A stretch of 64,000 nucleotides of DNA, from assembly GCF_029945965.1 (NCBI RefSeq), contig NZ_JAQSDO010000015.1, forward strand, positions 496,001 to 560,000, in the 5' to 3' direction. A program made the translations under genes and the position numbers. Below the pieces are notes generated by a model, which was given only the letters and a program-made list of their open reading frames with translations, searched no databases and was not told where the DNA came from. This document shows, piece after piece, positions 10,001-20,528 of the stretch (positions within the stretch are counted from its first letter, which is position 1; every line of letters begins with the position of its first letter). The stretch comes from Thermomonas sp. GTDB taxonomy: Bacteria; Pseudomonadota; Gammaproteobacteria; Xanthomonadales; Xanthomonadaceae.

Positions 10001-10214
10001 CTTGCAGAAAGTCGATGGGGTCCTGCGCCTCGCCGTACCGGTAGGACTTCGTTTGCCGAAAGGCGGCCTGGTGCTGTCACTGCCGGAACCGTGGGCTAGC
10101 GGCCATGTGCGCGGTGGCGCACGCGTGATCGAGCGCGCCATCGAGCATGGCGAAGTCCGCATTAACCAATTGCCGGCGAAGATCGACATCGCCGCCGGAC
10201 CAGCGGCTCAGTAA
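7095..10214 (+). CDS. secreted multidomain protein with six-hairpin glycosidase core
   Basis: The protein has 1039 residues from GTG 7095, which overlaps the permease stop (GTGA) and directly precedes a good signal peptide (VLAGLLLAASAAHA, cleavage near residue 20). A longer open frame upstream runs through the permease gene and is rejected. Residues about 25-190 form a beta-rich module that looks like a carbohydrate-binding domain (LLDGFEDMSAW), and about 195-290 resemble a discoidin/F5-8 type domain (ALELSEDGQHWRSVR). The C-terminal half resembles (alpha/alpha)6 glycosidases: AWIRDGAM at 613-620, PENDSQGELIHA around 664-675 and YSAKPMHSYWDDFWVLRGYK. Asp617, Glu665 and Glu671 are candidate acids. 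No exact CAZy family is assigned. Context suggests a periplasmic enzyme removing sugars or side groups before transport. Confidence 0.75.
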   Translation: MRRGIVLAGLLLAASAAHAQQSRLLDGFEDMSAWRATASDSVSASLRQVDGEKGKGLCLDYDFNGVSGYAVARRTLPMRYPGNYEFRMFLRGEGPANNLEFKLADASGDNVWWRNQPNMLLPKTWTATKLKKRQIDFAWGPTEDRTLQASESFELTISAGKGGGKGSACIDELAFSELPTDDGAPLAGNLVQDATGWRYDLGRLREFGGAILSWASGQPVADYALELSEDGQHWRSVRTVHASNGGDDPIALPEQEARWLRVRPLGKTRARLQEIAVQPLAYAATPNDFVKAVAAVAPRGTFPRGFSGEQPYWTIVGVDGGLEQGLIGEDGAIELAKGAPSIEPFVVVDGRLVGWADVKTTQSLQDDYLPIPSVHWSHPGFALDITAFASQEDDAAHLHGGYRLSNTSTTPRDYVLVLAVRPFQVNPPSQFLNTVGGVSRIDALSVREGSVVEKGRLLLRTSQKPALSFATNFDSGEVVSRLATIDWSKACATCLDSGLGLAMFGTDTVEDATWLASGAMLFGVRLQPGESRSFDWRSLLYGSEQMPPVPPADVEVLRARVAAQWHAKLDRVKLQVPAAGKPLIDTLRTALANMLVSRTGPRLQPGTRSYARAWIRDGAMISEGLLRMGREDVAGDFLRWYAPYQFANGKVPCCVDDRGSDPVPENDSQGELIHAVAEQYRYTGDRALLEAMWPKVTGAVKYMDELRLSERTETNRNVNPAFFGLMPASISHEGYSAKPMHSYWDDFWVLRGYKDAVAIAQWLGREEAARRFAASRDEFRADLYASLDVATHAHAIDYLPGAAELGDFDPTSSTIALAPGGEQANLPQDLLHNTFERYWREFVQRRDGKREWKDYTPYELRTVGTFVRLGWRERAGEALDYFIADQQPRGWNQWAEVVSRTPRTPFFLGDLPHAWVASDYMRSVLDMFAYSRERDDALVIAAGIPAEWMQAGGVAVEGLRTPQGRLDYTLQKVDGVLRLAVPVGLRLPKGGLVLSLPEPWASGHVRGGARVIERAIEHGEVRINQLPAKIDIAAGPAAQ

Positions 10215-11599
10215 GGCAACGGATCCGTCAACGAACGCCCGTTGCTGGCGATCACCTGCGAATACCAGCGTGCGCTGTCCTTCGGTGTGCGTTCCTGGGT
10301 TGTGTAGTTGACGTGGACCATGCCGAAGCGCTTGGAATAACCGAGCGACCATTCCAGGTTGTCCATCAGCGACCACAACATGTAACCGCGCACGTCCACG
10401 CCGGCTTGGATCGCGTCGTGGATCGCGCCGATGTGCTTGCGCAGGTAGTCGGTGCGCAACGGATCGCGGACCCGGCGTTGGCCGGTGGCTGGATCGGTGT
10501 CCGCAGTCGGTGGGTCGAAGAAGGCAGCGCCGTTCTCGGTGATATAGACCGGCAGATCGCCATAAGTCTGCTTGAACCAAAGCAGCAGCTCGGTCAGGCC
10601 TTGGGGAAAGACCTCCCAGCCGGTCTCGGTGTAGGTGCCCATCGGTTGCCGGACCACGCCGGTGTTGAGCGGATAGCTTTCGGCGGCCTTGGAAACGCAG
10701 CGGGTGTAGTAATTGATGCCGACGAAGTCGAGCTTCTGCTTGATCAATTCGAAATCTTCGGCCGGCCAGTCCGGCCAGGCATCGCCGAAGATTTCCTTGA
10801 GTTCCGCGGGATAGTGGCCGAGCAGGGCCGGGTGCAGGTATTGCTCGTTCATGTACGCATGCGCGCGGCGCACTGCGGCGGCGTCCTCGGCGGAGTCGGT
10901 AGCCGGGTGCTTCGGCTCGATGTTCACCACCAGGCCGATCTCATGCTCGCCGAGTTCGCGGTAGGCCTTGACCGCCGCGCCGTGCGCGCGCATCAGGTTG
11001 TGGCTGGCGATGGGCGCCTCGTAACGGCTGCGGTGGCCCGGGGCGAGTGCGCCGTGCAGGTAACCGCCATCGGTGATCACCCACGGTTCGTTGAGGGTCA
11101 CCCACTTCCTCACGCGGCCATCCAGTGCGCGATACAGCACGCTCGCGTATTCCGCGAACCAGTCGGCGCTGTCGCGGTTGAGCCAGCCGCCGCGGTCGTC
11201 GAGTGCCGCCGGCAGGTCCCAGTGGTAGAGCGTCAGCAAGGGCTCGATGTCGTTGGCCAGCAGTTCGTCGACCAGCCGCGAATAGAAATCCAGGCCTTTC
11301 TGGTTAACCGCACCGGTGCCCGCGGGCAGGATCCGCGACCACGAGACGCTGAACCGATAGGCCTGCAGGCCAAGCTCTCGCATCAGCGCGACATCGTCCT
11401 TCCAGCGCCGGTAATGGTCGCAGGCGACATCGCCGGTGTCCCCGTTGTGCATCATGCCCGGGGTATGCGCGAAGCGGGTCCAGATACTGGGGCCGGCGCC
11501 ATCTGCCAACGGCGAGCCCTCGATCTGGTGGGCGGCGGTGGCTGCGCCCCAGAGGAAGCCGGGTGGGAATTCGCGCTCGGATTCACTCATCAGGGGCAT
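10208..11599 (-). CDS. GH1 family beta-glucosidase
   Basis: The protein has 463 residues and no signal peptide, so it is cytoplasmic. Family GH1 hallmarks are present: FLWGAATAAHQIEGS at residues 16-30, YRFSVSWSRI, the acid/base Glu171 in TLNEPW and the nucleophile Glu355 in ITENGA. It hydrolyses beta-linked disaccharides or short oligosaccharides to glucose. It would be the last step of the uptake locus, working on what the ABC importer delivers. Its stop overlaps the stop of the upstream convergent gene by 7 nt, leaving no room for a terminator. Starts at 11599 or 11590 (MSESER) are both possible; neither has a convincing Shine-Dalgarno sequence, and a LacI-type palindrome lies 2 nt upstream of the first, which suggests a leaderless or very short-leader mRNA. 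Confidence 0.93.
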   Translation of the reverse strand: MPLMSESEREFPPGFLWGAATAAHQIEGSPLADGAGPSIWTRFAHTPGMMHNGDTGDVACDHYRRWKDDVALMRELGLQAYRFSVSWSRILPAGTGAVNQKGLDFYSRLVDELLANDIEPLLTLYHWDLPAALDDRGGWLNRDSADWFAEYASVLYRALDGRVRKWVTLNEPWVITDGGYLHGALAPGHRSRYEAPIASHNLMRAHGAAVKAYRELGEHEIGLVVNIEPKHPATDSAEDAAAVRRAHAYMNEQYLHPALLGHYPAELKEIFGDAWPDWPAEDFELIKQKLDFVGINYYTRCVSKAAESYPLNTGVVRQPMGTYTETGWEVFPQGLTELLLWFKQTYGDLPVYITENGAAFFDPPTADTDPATGQRRVRDPLRTDYLRKHIGAIHDAIQAGVDVRGYMLWSLMDNLEWSLGYSKRFGMVHVNYTTQERTPKDSARWYSQVIASNGRSLTDPLPY

Positions 11600-11601
11600 T
11601 C

Positions 11602-11617
11602 ATGTAATCGGTTACAT
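11602..11617. promoter_or_regulatory. LacI-family-type operator palindrome
   Basis: The 16-nt sequence ATGTAATCGGTTACAT is a near-perfect inverted repeat with a central CG, the arrangement recognised by LacI/GalR-family sugar repressors. It sits between the GH1 start codon (11599, minus strand) and the ATPase start (11689, plus strand), so one bound repressor could control both. No LacI-family gene lies in the window; it may be upstream of the truncated receptor gene. The palindrome is seen directly; the regulator is inferred. Confidence 0.65.
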
Positions 11618-11688
11618 GGCAGAATAGCGCGGTCGCACCGGCTTTGCACGACGCGGTGTCCGCAGGATCGACAACCACGAGGTGATCG

Positions 11689-12777
11689 ATGGCAAGAGTC
11701 GAGCTTGAGCAGGTTCGCAAGGTCTATCCGGATGGGCATGTCGCCGTGGTGGGTGCGAGTTTCGAGGTCGCCGACGGCGAGCGCGTGGTGCTGGTCGGCC
11801 CGTCCGGCTGCGGTAAATCCACCCTGCTGCGGATGATCGCCGGTTTGGAATCGATCTCATCCGGCACGTTGCGGATCGGCGAGCGCATCGTCAACGACCT
11901 GCCGCCAAAGGAACGCGATATCGCGATGGTGTTCCAGAGCTATGCCCTGTACCCGCATATGAATGTCGCTCGCAACCTGGGCTTCGCGCTGGAACTGCGC
12001 GGGATGCCGCGCGACGAGATCACGCGCCGCGTGCGCGAGGCCGCGGATGTGCTGGAGCTGGGCAGCATGCTGGAACGCAAGCCCGCGCAACTGTCGGGCG
12101 GACAACGCCAGCGGGTTGCGCTGGGGCGGGCGCTGGTGCGCCAGCCGCAGGTATTCCTGCTCGACGAGCCTCTATCGAACCTGGACGCCAAGCTGCGCGC
12201 CGGCATGCGCGCCGAAATCGCGCGGCTGCATGCCCGGCTGGGCACGACGATGATCTATGTGACCCACGATCAGATCGAAGCGATGACCCTGGGCCAGCGC
12301 ATCGTGGTGCTGAAGGACGGGCAGATCCAGCAGATCGACACGCCGATGGCGCTGTACGAGCGCCCGGCCAACCTGTTCGTGGCAACATTCCTCGGTAGCC
12401 CCGCAATGAACGTAATCAGTGGGCGGCTGCATCGGGCGGATGGGCTGGTCCTGCACACTGACGGCTTGCCACCGCTGGCGTTGCCTGACATCAAAATTCC
12501 CGAAGCATGGCTGCAGAAAGATGTCGTGGTGGGGATTCGTCCTGAGCACCTGCATCCGGTGGCCGAGGCTGCGATCGCATCGTTGACGGCAGTGGTGGAG
12601 ACGGTGGAACCGGTCGGTAACGAGATTTTCGTGAACCTGCGTCATGGCAGCTTGCCACTGGTTGCGCGATTGCCGCCGGAGCGCATGCCGGAGACCGGGG
12701 CGACGGTCGGCTTCTCGCTCCGGAGCGGACAAGTGCTGTTTTTCGATCGCGATTCGGGCGAGCGCTTGATCGCCTAG
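11689..12777 (+). CDS. sugar ABC transporter ATP-binding protein, MalK/UgpC type
   Basis: The protein has 362 residues. Walker [10 protein letters not shown] lies at 37-45, the signature LSGGQ at 135-139 followed by [20 protein letters not shown], and the switch histidine in [10 protein letters not shown]. The C-terminal third (from about residue 235) is the OB-fold regulatory domain of MalK/UgpC proteins ([11 protein letters not shown]). It is a cytoplasmic ATPase and the natural partner of the permeases at 5396-7098, from which it is separated by the glycosidase and the GH1 gene. MsmK/UgpC-like ATPases often serve several importers, so it might not be exclusive to this one. An AGGTGAT-like ribosome site precedes the ATG. 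Confidence 0.92.
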   Translation: MARVELEQVRKVYPDGHVAVVGASFEVADGERVVLVGPSGCGKSTLLRMIAGLESISSGTLRIGERIVNDLPPKERDIAMVFQSYALYPHMNVARNLGFALELRGMPRDEITRRVREAADVLELGSMLERKPAQLSGGQRQRVALGRALVRQPQVFLLDEPLSNLDAKLRAGMRAEIARLHARLGTTMIYVTHDQIEAMTLGQRIVVLKDGQIQQIDTPMALYERPANLFVATFLGSPAMNVISGRLHRADGLVLHTDGLPPLALPDIKIPEAWLQKDVVVGIRPEHLHPVAEAAIASLTAVVETVEPVGNEIFVNLRHGSLPLVARLPPERMPETGATVGFSLRSGQVLFFDRDSGERLIA

Positions 12778-12820
12778 GCCCGTTATACTCGTGGATTGAC
12801 CAATGAATGCCGGTCACGTT

Positions 12821-12847
12821 CCTCTAATTGAATCAATTAATTAGAGG
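12821..12847. repeat. AT-rich inverted repeat upstream of smc
   Basis: CCTCTAATT and AATTAGAGG form a perfect 9-bp inverted repeat with a 9-nt centre. Inside it a second, alternative palindrome (TAATTGA/TCAATTA around one base, 12825-12839) shares bases with the first. It is a strikingly AT-rich island in GC-rich DNA, 66 nt before the smc start. It could be an operator or promoter region; a weak promoter TTGAAT (12828) with 17-nt spacing to TATCTA (12851) overlaps it. No T-run follows, so it is not an obvious terminator. Confidence 0.5.
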
Positions 12848-12873
12848 ATTTATCTAATCTTGTTTATCTGATT

Positions 12874-12894
12874 GCCACGGTCCGTTGCCGTGGC
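12874..12894 (+). other. hairpin in the smc leader
   Basis: GCCACGG and CCGTGGC form a perfect 7-bp stem around a 7-nt loop, ending 18 nt before the smc start codon. In RNA it would fold close to the ribosome-binding region, which has no strong Shine-Dalgarno sequence, so an effect on translation is possible but unproven. Confidence 0.45.
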
Positions 12895-12912
12895 CGGGAA
12901 TACCGCCGCCGC

Positions 12913-15900
12913 ATGCGCCTGTCCACCATCAAGCTCGCCGGTTTCAAGTCCTTCGTCGATCCGACCACCCTTCACCTGCCGACCAACATGACCGGCGTGG
13001 TTGGGCCGAACGGCTGCGGCAAGTCGAACATCATCGATGCGATCCGCTGGGTGATGGGCGAGAGCGCGGCCAGCCGCCTGCGTGGTGACTCGCTGACCGA
13101 CGTGATCTTCTCCGGCAGCTCCACGCGCAAGCCGGTGTCGCAGGCGATGGTGGAACTGATCTTCGACAACTCCGACCACACGATCACCGGCGAGTACGCG
13201 GCGTTCAACGAAATTTCGGTCAAGCGTACGGTCAGCCGCGATGGCCAGAGCCTGTATGCGCTCAACGGCACCCGCTGCCGCCGTCGCGACATCACCGACC
13301 TGTTCCTCGGCACCGGTTTGGGGCCGCGCAGCTACTCGATCATCGAACAAGGGATGATCTCGCAGGTTATCGATGCCAAGCCCGAGGAACTGCGCATCTA
13401 CCTGGAAGAGGCCGCCGGCATCTCCAAGTACAAGGAGCGCCGCAAGGAGACCGAGACCCGCATCCGGCATACCCGCGAAAATCTTGATCGTCTTGGCGAT
13501 CTGCGTGAGGAAGTGGCCAAGCAGTTGCAGCACCTGGCCCGCCAGGCCAAGCAGGCCGAGCAATACACCGCGATCCAGGCCGAACGCCGGATCAAGGATG
13601 CCGAGTGGAAGGCGCTCGAGTTCCGCACGCTGGACACCAAGCTGCAGCGCTTGCGCGAGAAACTGGCACAAGACGAGACCCGACTTGAGCAGTTGATTGC
13701 CGAACAGCGCGAAGCTGAGCGCGAGTTGGAAACCGGCCGTGGTCGCCGCGATGGCGCCAGCGAAGCACTCAATGTTGCCCAGGCATCGGTCTATCAGGTC
13801 GGCAGTACGCTAGCCCGGGTTGAACAACAGATCGCCCATCAGCGCGAGCTGGCGACGCGCCTGCAGCGTGCGCGCGACGAAGCGCAATCGGCACTCAGCG
13901 AAATTGGCGGCCACATCAGTGGCGACCAGCAGAAGCTCGACGTGCTGCATGAATCCGTGGCCGACGCCGAGCCACAACTGGCGACCATGCAGGCCGACGA
14001 TGGCGCCCGCCAGGATGCCTGGCGTGATGCCGAAGCGCGCCTGGCCGATTGGCAGCAGCGCTGGGATGCTCATAGCAAGGCGCAGGCCGAGGCCACGCGC
14101 GCCGGGGATGTCGAACGTACCCGCATCGAACACCTGGACCGGCAAATCCTCGACGCCGACCGCCGCCGCGAGCAGCTCGGTGCCGAGCGCACGGGCCTCG
14201 ACCTGACCGCGTTGAGCGAAGCATTCACTACCTTGCAGGGCCAGCACGACGGCCAGAAGACCGCGCTGGACGGCCTGACCAGTGACGTGGAAACCCGCAA
14301 GCAAACCTTGACCGGCCTGCAGGAACAACAACGCACGCGCCAGGCCGATCTGGCCGAGCTGCGCAAGCAGGCGCAGGCCGCGCGTGGTCGTTTGGCCTCG
14401 CTGGAAACCTTGCAGCAGGCCGCGCTCGGGCAGGAGCAGGGCGCCGCGGTGGCTTGGCTCAAGCAGCGCGGACTGGACGATGCTGCCCGTGTCGGCGAAC
14501 GCCTGCAGGTCGAATCCGGTTGGGAAAATGCGGTGGAAGCCGCGCTCGGCCAGTTGATCGAAGGCGTCTTGGTCGATCAGCCGGAAACACTGGTCGATGC
14601 ACTCTGTGAGCTTGCCGATGGCCGGCTTGCGCTGGTGTCCACCGAATCCGGTGCGGCCGATTTCGCGCCAAGTTCGCTGGCGAGCAAGGTGCAGGGACCG
14701 CTGGCGATCCGTCGCCTGCTGTCGAAACTGCATGCTGCGGAAACCCTGGCCGATGCACGCACCCTGCAGGCGCGATTGGGCGATGGCGAATCAGTCATTA
14801 CCCGCGCCGGCGAACGTCTGGGTGATGGTTGGGTACGCGTGTTGCGCTCGGGCGCCGCCAAGCAGGGCGCGCTGCTGCGTGAAAAAGACATCCAGTCGCT
14901 GCGCGTCGAAATCGAAGCTCATGTGTCCCGCGAGCGCGAACTCGATGCATCGCTGACTGCGCTGCGCGATCAATTGCTGGCTGCCGAACAACAGCGTGAG
15001 GACGCCCAGCGCGCGCTGTACCTGGCCCATCGCGGCGTGTCCGAACTTGCCGGTCAGCTGCAGAGCCAGCAAGGACGGCTGGATTCTGCGCGTGGCCGGA
15101 TCGAGCGCATCGAAGCCGAACTCGCGCAACTTGCCGCTACCCTTGAAGCTGGTAATGAGCAGGCCCGCGGAGCCCGCCAACGGGTCGAGACTGCGGTTGC
15201 CAGCATGGGTGAACTGGAAACCGCGCGGCAGGTGCTGGATGGCGAGCGCCGCGACATCACCGAAGCGCGTGATGCGTCCCGCAACGCGGCGCGCGAATCG
15301 CGCGATGTGGCGCACGCGCTGGCCTTGACGGTCGAGTCGCAGCGCGCGCAGATCGTGGCGCTGGCGCAGGCGCTGGAACGCATGGGTAACCAGCGCGGCC
15401 AGCTTGATTCACGCCTGGGTGAACTGGCGTCGCAACTCATCGACGGCGATGCGCCGGTCAAGTCGCTGGAAGATGAACGGCAAGCGGCGCTGAGCGAACG
15501 CGTACGCACCGAGCAGGCATTGGCCGCGGCGCGTTCGGCGCTCGAAGGCATCGACAACGAACTGCGCGGCTTCGAACAGACTCGCCAGCAACGCGATGCG
15601 CAGGCCCTGCAGCAACGCGAAGCGATCAGCCAGCGCAAGCTGGACCAGCAGGCGCTGGTACTGAAGGCCGACCAGTTCTCGGGTGCCTTGGTCGAAGCCG
15701 GTTTCATAATGGAAGATGTGGTCGCCACACTTGCCGAGGATGCCGATGCGCCGGCTTGGGAAAAGGCGGTCGCCGATTTCGACGCGAAACTGCGCAGGCT
15801 GGAACCAGTCAACCTGGCCGCCATCGCCGAGCATGCCGAAGCGGCGCAGCGCAAGGATTACCTGGATGCGCAGGACACCGACCTGACCACGGCGCTGGAC

Positions 15901-16416
15901 ACCCTGGAAGACGCGATCCGCAAGATCGACCGCGAAACCCGCGGCCGCTTCAAGGACACGTTCGACCGCGTCAACAGCGGCGTGCAGGAGCTCTACCCGC
16001 GCCTGTTCGGCGGCGGCCATGCTTACCTGGAACTGACCGGCGAAGACCTGCTGGATGCGGGCGTGACCATCATGGCGCGCCCGCCCGGCAAGCGCGTGTC
16101 CAGCATCTCGCTGCTGTCCGGAGGTGAGAAGGCGATGACCGCGGTCGCGCTGGTATTCGCAATCTTCCGGCTCAATCCGGCGCCGTTCTGCCTGCTGGAC
16201 GAAGTCGATGCACCGCTGGACGAAACCAACGTCACCCGCTTCACCAACATGGTCAGCGAGATGAGCGAGCAGGTACAGTTCCTGTTCGTGACCCATAACA
16301 AGGCGACGATGGAAGCCGCGCAGCAATTGTCGGGTGTGACCATGCGCGAGCCCGGCGTGAGCCGTTTGGTATCCGTCGATCTCGCCGAGGCTGCGCGCCT
16401 TGCCGGCGCTGCGTAA
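12913..16416 (+). CDS. smc: chromosome segregation protein SMC
   Basis: The protein has 1167 residues, full length for the family. The N-terminal ATPase half has FKSFVDPTTL and Walker A GPNGCGKS at 31-38. Long coiled coils (about 170-500 and 660-1000) flank a hinge at about 510-640 (WENAVEAALGQLIEGVLVD). The C-terminal half has the signature LLSGGEKAMTA near 1066 and Walker B FCLLDEVDAPLD near 1092. SMC dimers condense and align newly replicated chromosomes, normally with ScpA and ScpB, which are not in this window. The following gene is zipA, with a clear AAGGAGG ribosome site between them, a pairing that is usual in this family of bacteria. Confidence 0.97.
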   Translation: MRLSTIKLAGFKSFVDPTTLHLPTNMTGVVGPNGCGKSNIIDAIRWVMGESAASRLRGDSLTDVIFSGSSTRKPVSQAMVELIFDNSDHTITGEYAAFNEISVKRTVSRDGQSLYALNGTRCRRRDITDLFLGTGLGPRSYSIIEQGMISQVIDAKPEELRIYLEEAAGISKYKERRKETETRIRHTRENLDRLGDLREEVAKQLQHLARQAKQAEQYTAIQAERRIKDAEWKALEFRTLDTKLQRLREKLAQDETRLEQLIAEQREAERELETGRGRRDGASEALNVAQASVYQVGSTLARVEQQIAHQRELATRLQRARDEAQSALSEIGGHISGDQQKLDVLHESVADAEPQLATMQADDGARQDAWRDAEARLADWQQRWDAHSKAQAEATRAGDVERTRIEHLDRQILDADRRREQLGAERTGLDLTALSEAFTTLQGQHDGQKTALDGLTSDVETRKQTLTGLQEQQRTRQADLAELRKQAQAARGRLASLETLQQAALGQEQGAAVAWLKQRGLDDAARVGERLQVESGWENAVEAALGQLIEGVLVDQPETLVDALCELADGRLALVSTESGAADFAPSSLASKVQGPLAIRRLLSKLHAAETLADARTLQARLGDGESVITRAGERLGDGWVRVLRSGAAKQGALLREKDIQSLRVEIEAHVSRERELDASLTALRDQLLAAEQQREDAQRALYLAHRGVSELAGQLQSQQGRLDSARGRIERIEAELAQLAATLEAGNEQARGARQRVETAVASMGELETARQVLDGERRDITEARDASRNAARESRDVAHALALTVESQRAQIVALAQALERMGNQRGQLDSRLGELASQLIDGDAPVKSLEDERQAALSERVRTEQALAAARSALEGIDNELRGFEQTRQQRDAQALQQREAISQRKLDQQALVLKADQFSGALVEAGFIMEDVVATLAEDADAPAWEKAVADFDAKLRRLEPVNLAAIAEHAEAAQRKDYLDAQDTDLTTALDTLEDAIRKIDRETRGRFKDTFDRVNSGVQELYPRLFGGGHAYLELTGEDLLDAGVTIMARPPGKRVSSISLLSGGEKAMTAVALVFAIFRLNPAPFCLLDEVDAPLDETNVTRFTNMVSEMSEQVQFLFVTHNKATMEAAQQLSGVTMREPGVSRLVSVDLAEAARLAGAA

Positions 16417-16433
16417 AAAACAAGGAGGACTGG

Positions 16434-19350
<2,917 letters not shown>

Positions 19351-19352
19351 GC

Positions 19353-20384
19353 ATGCGCTTTCAGCCTGGCCCCAATTGGACTGACGGCATCGATGTTGAT
19401 GCACCGTGGACGCCAAGCGCATCGCGCGATGCAATGCGCCTGCGTGCCTGGCTCAATCGCCTGGTTCGCGAATTTTTCCATGCACGCGACGTGCTCGAAG
19501 TCGAAACTCCGGTGCTGTCGCAGGCTGGCAATACCGATCCGAACATCGCTTCGTTCACCCTGGAGTTCAGTGGTCGCACTGATGGCGCACCGTGCACGCG
19601 CTGGCTGCGCACTTCGCCGGAATTCGCGCTCAAGCGACTGCTGGCGGCGGGCATCGGCGATTGTTACGAACTGGGCCGCGTGTTCCGCGACGGCGAGGCC
19701 GGTGGCCGCCACAATCCCGAGTTCACGATGCTCGAGTGGTACCGCGTTGGCTGGAATCATGTGCAGTTGATCGAGGAAGCCGCGACGCTTGTGCAGGCTG
19801 CATTGGCCCTGGTCGGCCGACGCGCGCAGCTGCGCGTAGTGCGTTATCGCGACCTGTACCGGGATGCACTCGGTATCGATCCTTTCACCACGGATGACGC
19901 GACCTTGCAGGCAGCACTCGGTGATGTGGTGATCGACCCGCAAGGGTTGGGCCGCGATGACTGGCTGGACCTGCTGATGACCCATTGCCTGCAGCCAGAA
20001 TTCAAGTCTGATGAAATGCTTGCGGTGGTCGACTATCCCGCCAGTCAATGCGCACTCGCGCGCATTGCTTGTGATGCGGGGGGCCATTTGGTCGCGCAGC
20101 GGTTCGAGCTATATCTCGGGCCGCTGGAGTTGGCCAATGGCTATCACGAACTACTGGATTCGATAGAACAGGCCGCGCGGTTCGCCAACGATGCTCGCGT
20201 GCGCCAGATGCGTGGTGCAGGTGTGCCGCCGATGGATACCAAGTTGCTTGCAGCACTGACATCGGGGCTACCGGCTTGTGCGGGTGTTGCGCTTGGCATC
20301 GACCGCTTGTTGATGGCGATGCTGGGGGCGCTGGGTACGCTTCGTATCGCGGATGTGCTGGCTTTCGACTTTCCACGCGCCTGA
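19353..20384 (+). CDS. epmA: EF-P lysine lysyltransferase EpmA (GenX/PoxA)
   Basis: The protein has 343 residues from ATG 19353, 2 nt after the ligA stop; the open frame extends upstream into ligA but lacks family similarity there. Class II aminoacyl-tRNA-synthetase motifs are present without an anticodon-binding domain: motif 1 region REFFHARDVLEVETPVLSQA, motif 2 LGRVFRDGE...HNPEFTMLEWYR and motif 3 GVALGIDRLLMAMLG. EpmA attaches beta-lysine to elongation factor P so that ribosomes do not stall on polyproline. The partners EpmB and EF-P are not in the window. Confidence 0.93.
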   Translation: MRFQPGPNWTDGIDVDAPWTPSASRDAMRLRAWLNRLVREFFHARDVLEVETPVLSQAGNTDPNIASFTLEFSGRTDGAPCTRWLRTSPEFALKRLLAAGIGDCYELGRVFRDGEAGGRHNPEFTMLEWYRVGWNHVQLIEEAATLVQAALALVGRRAQLRVVRYRDLYRDALGIDPFTTDDATLQAALGDVVIDPQGLGRDDWLDLLMTHCLQPEFKSDEMLAVVDYPASQCALARIACDAGGHLVAQRFELYLGPLELANGYHELLDSIEQAARFANDARVRQMRGAGVPPMDTKLLAALTSGLPACAGVALGIDRLLMAMLGALGTLRIADVLAFDFPRA

Positions 20385-20528
20385 CCAGTTTCCTGAATGG
20401 AGGCTGGTCCAATGTCGGTGGACCGTTGTTTCTTCGCCTTGCGTTAATACGTCGTGACTAAAGTGGAAACTGTCGACGAATCTCACCACACTGAGAGGCC
20501 GACGCAAATCCTCGGGAGGAACACCACG

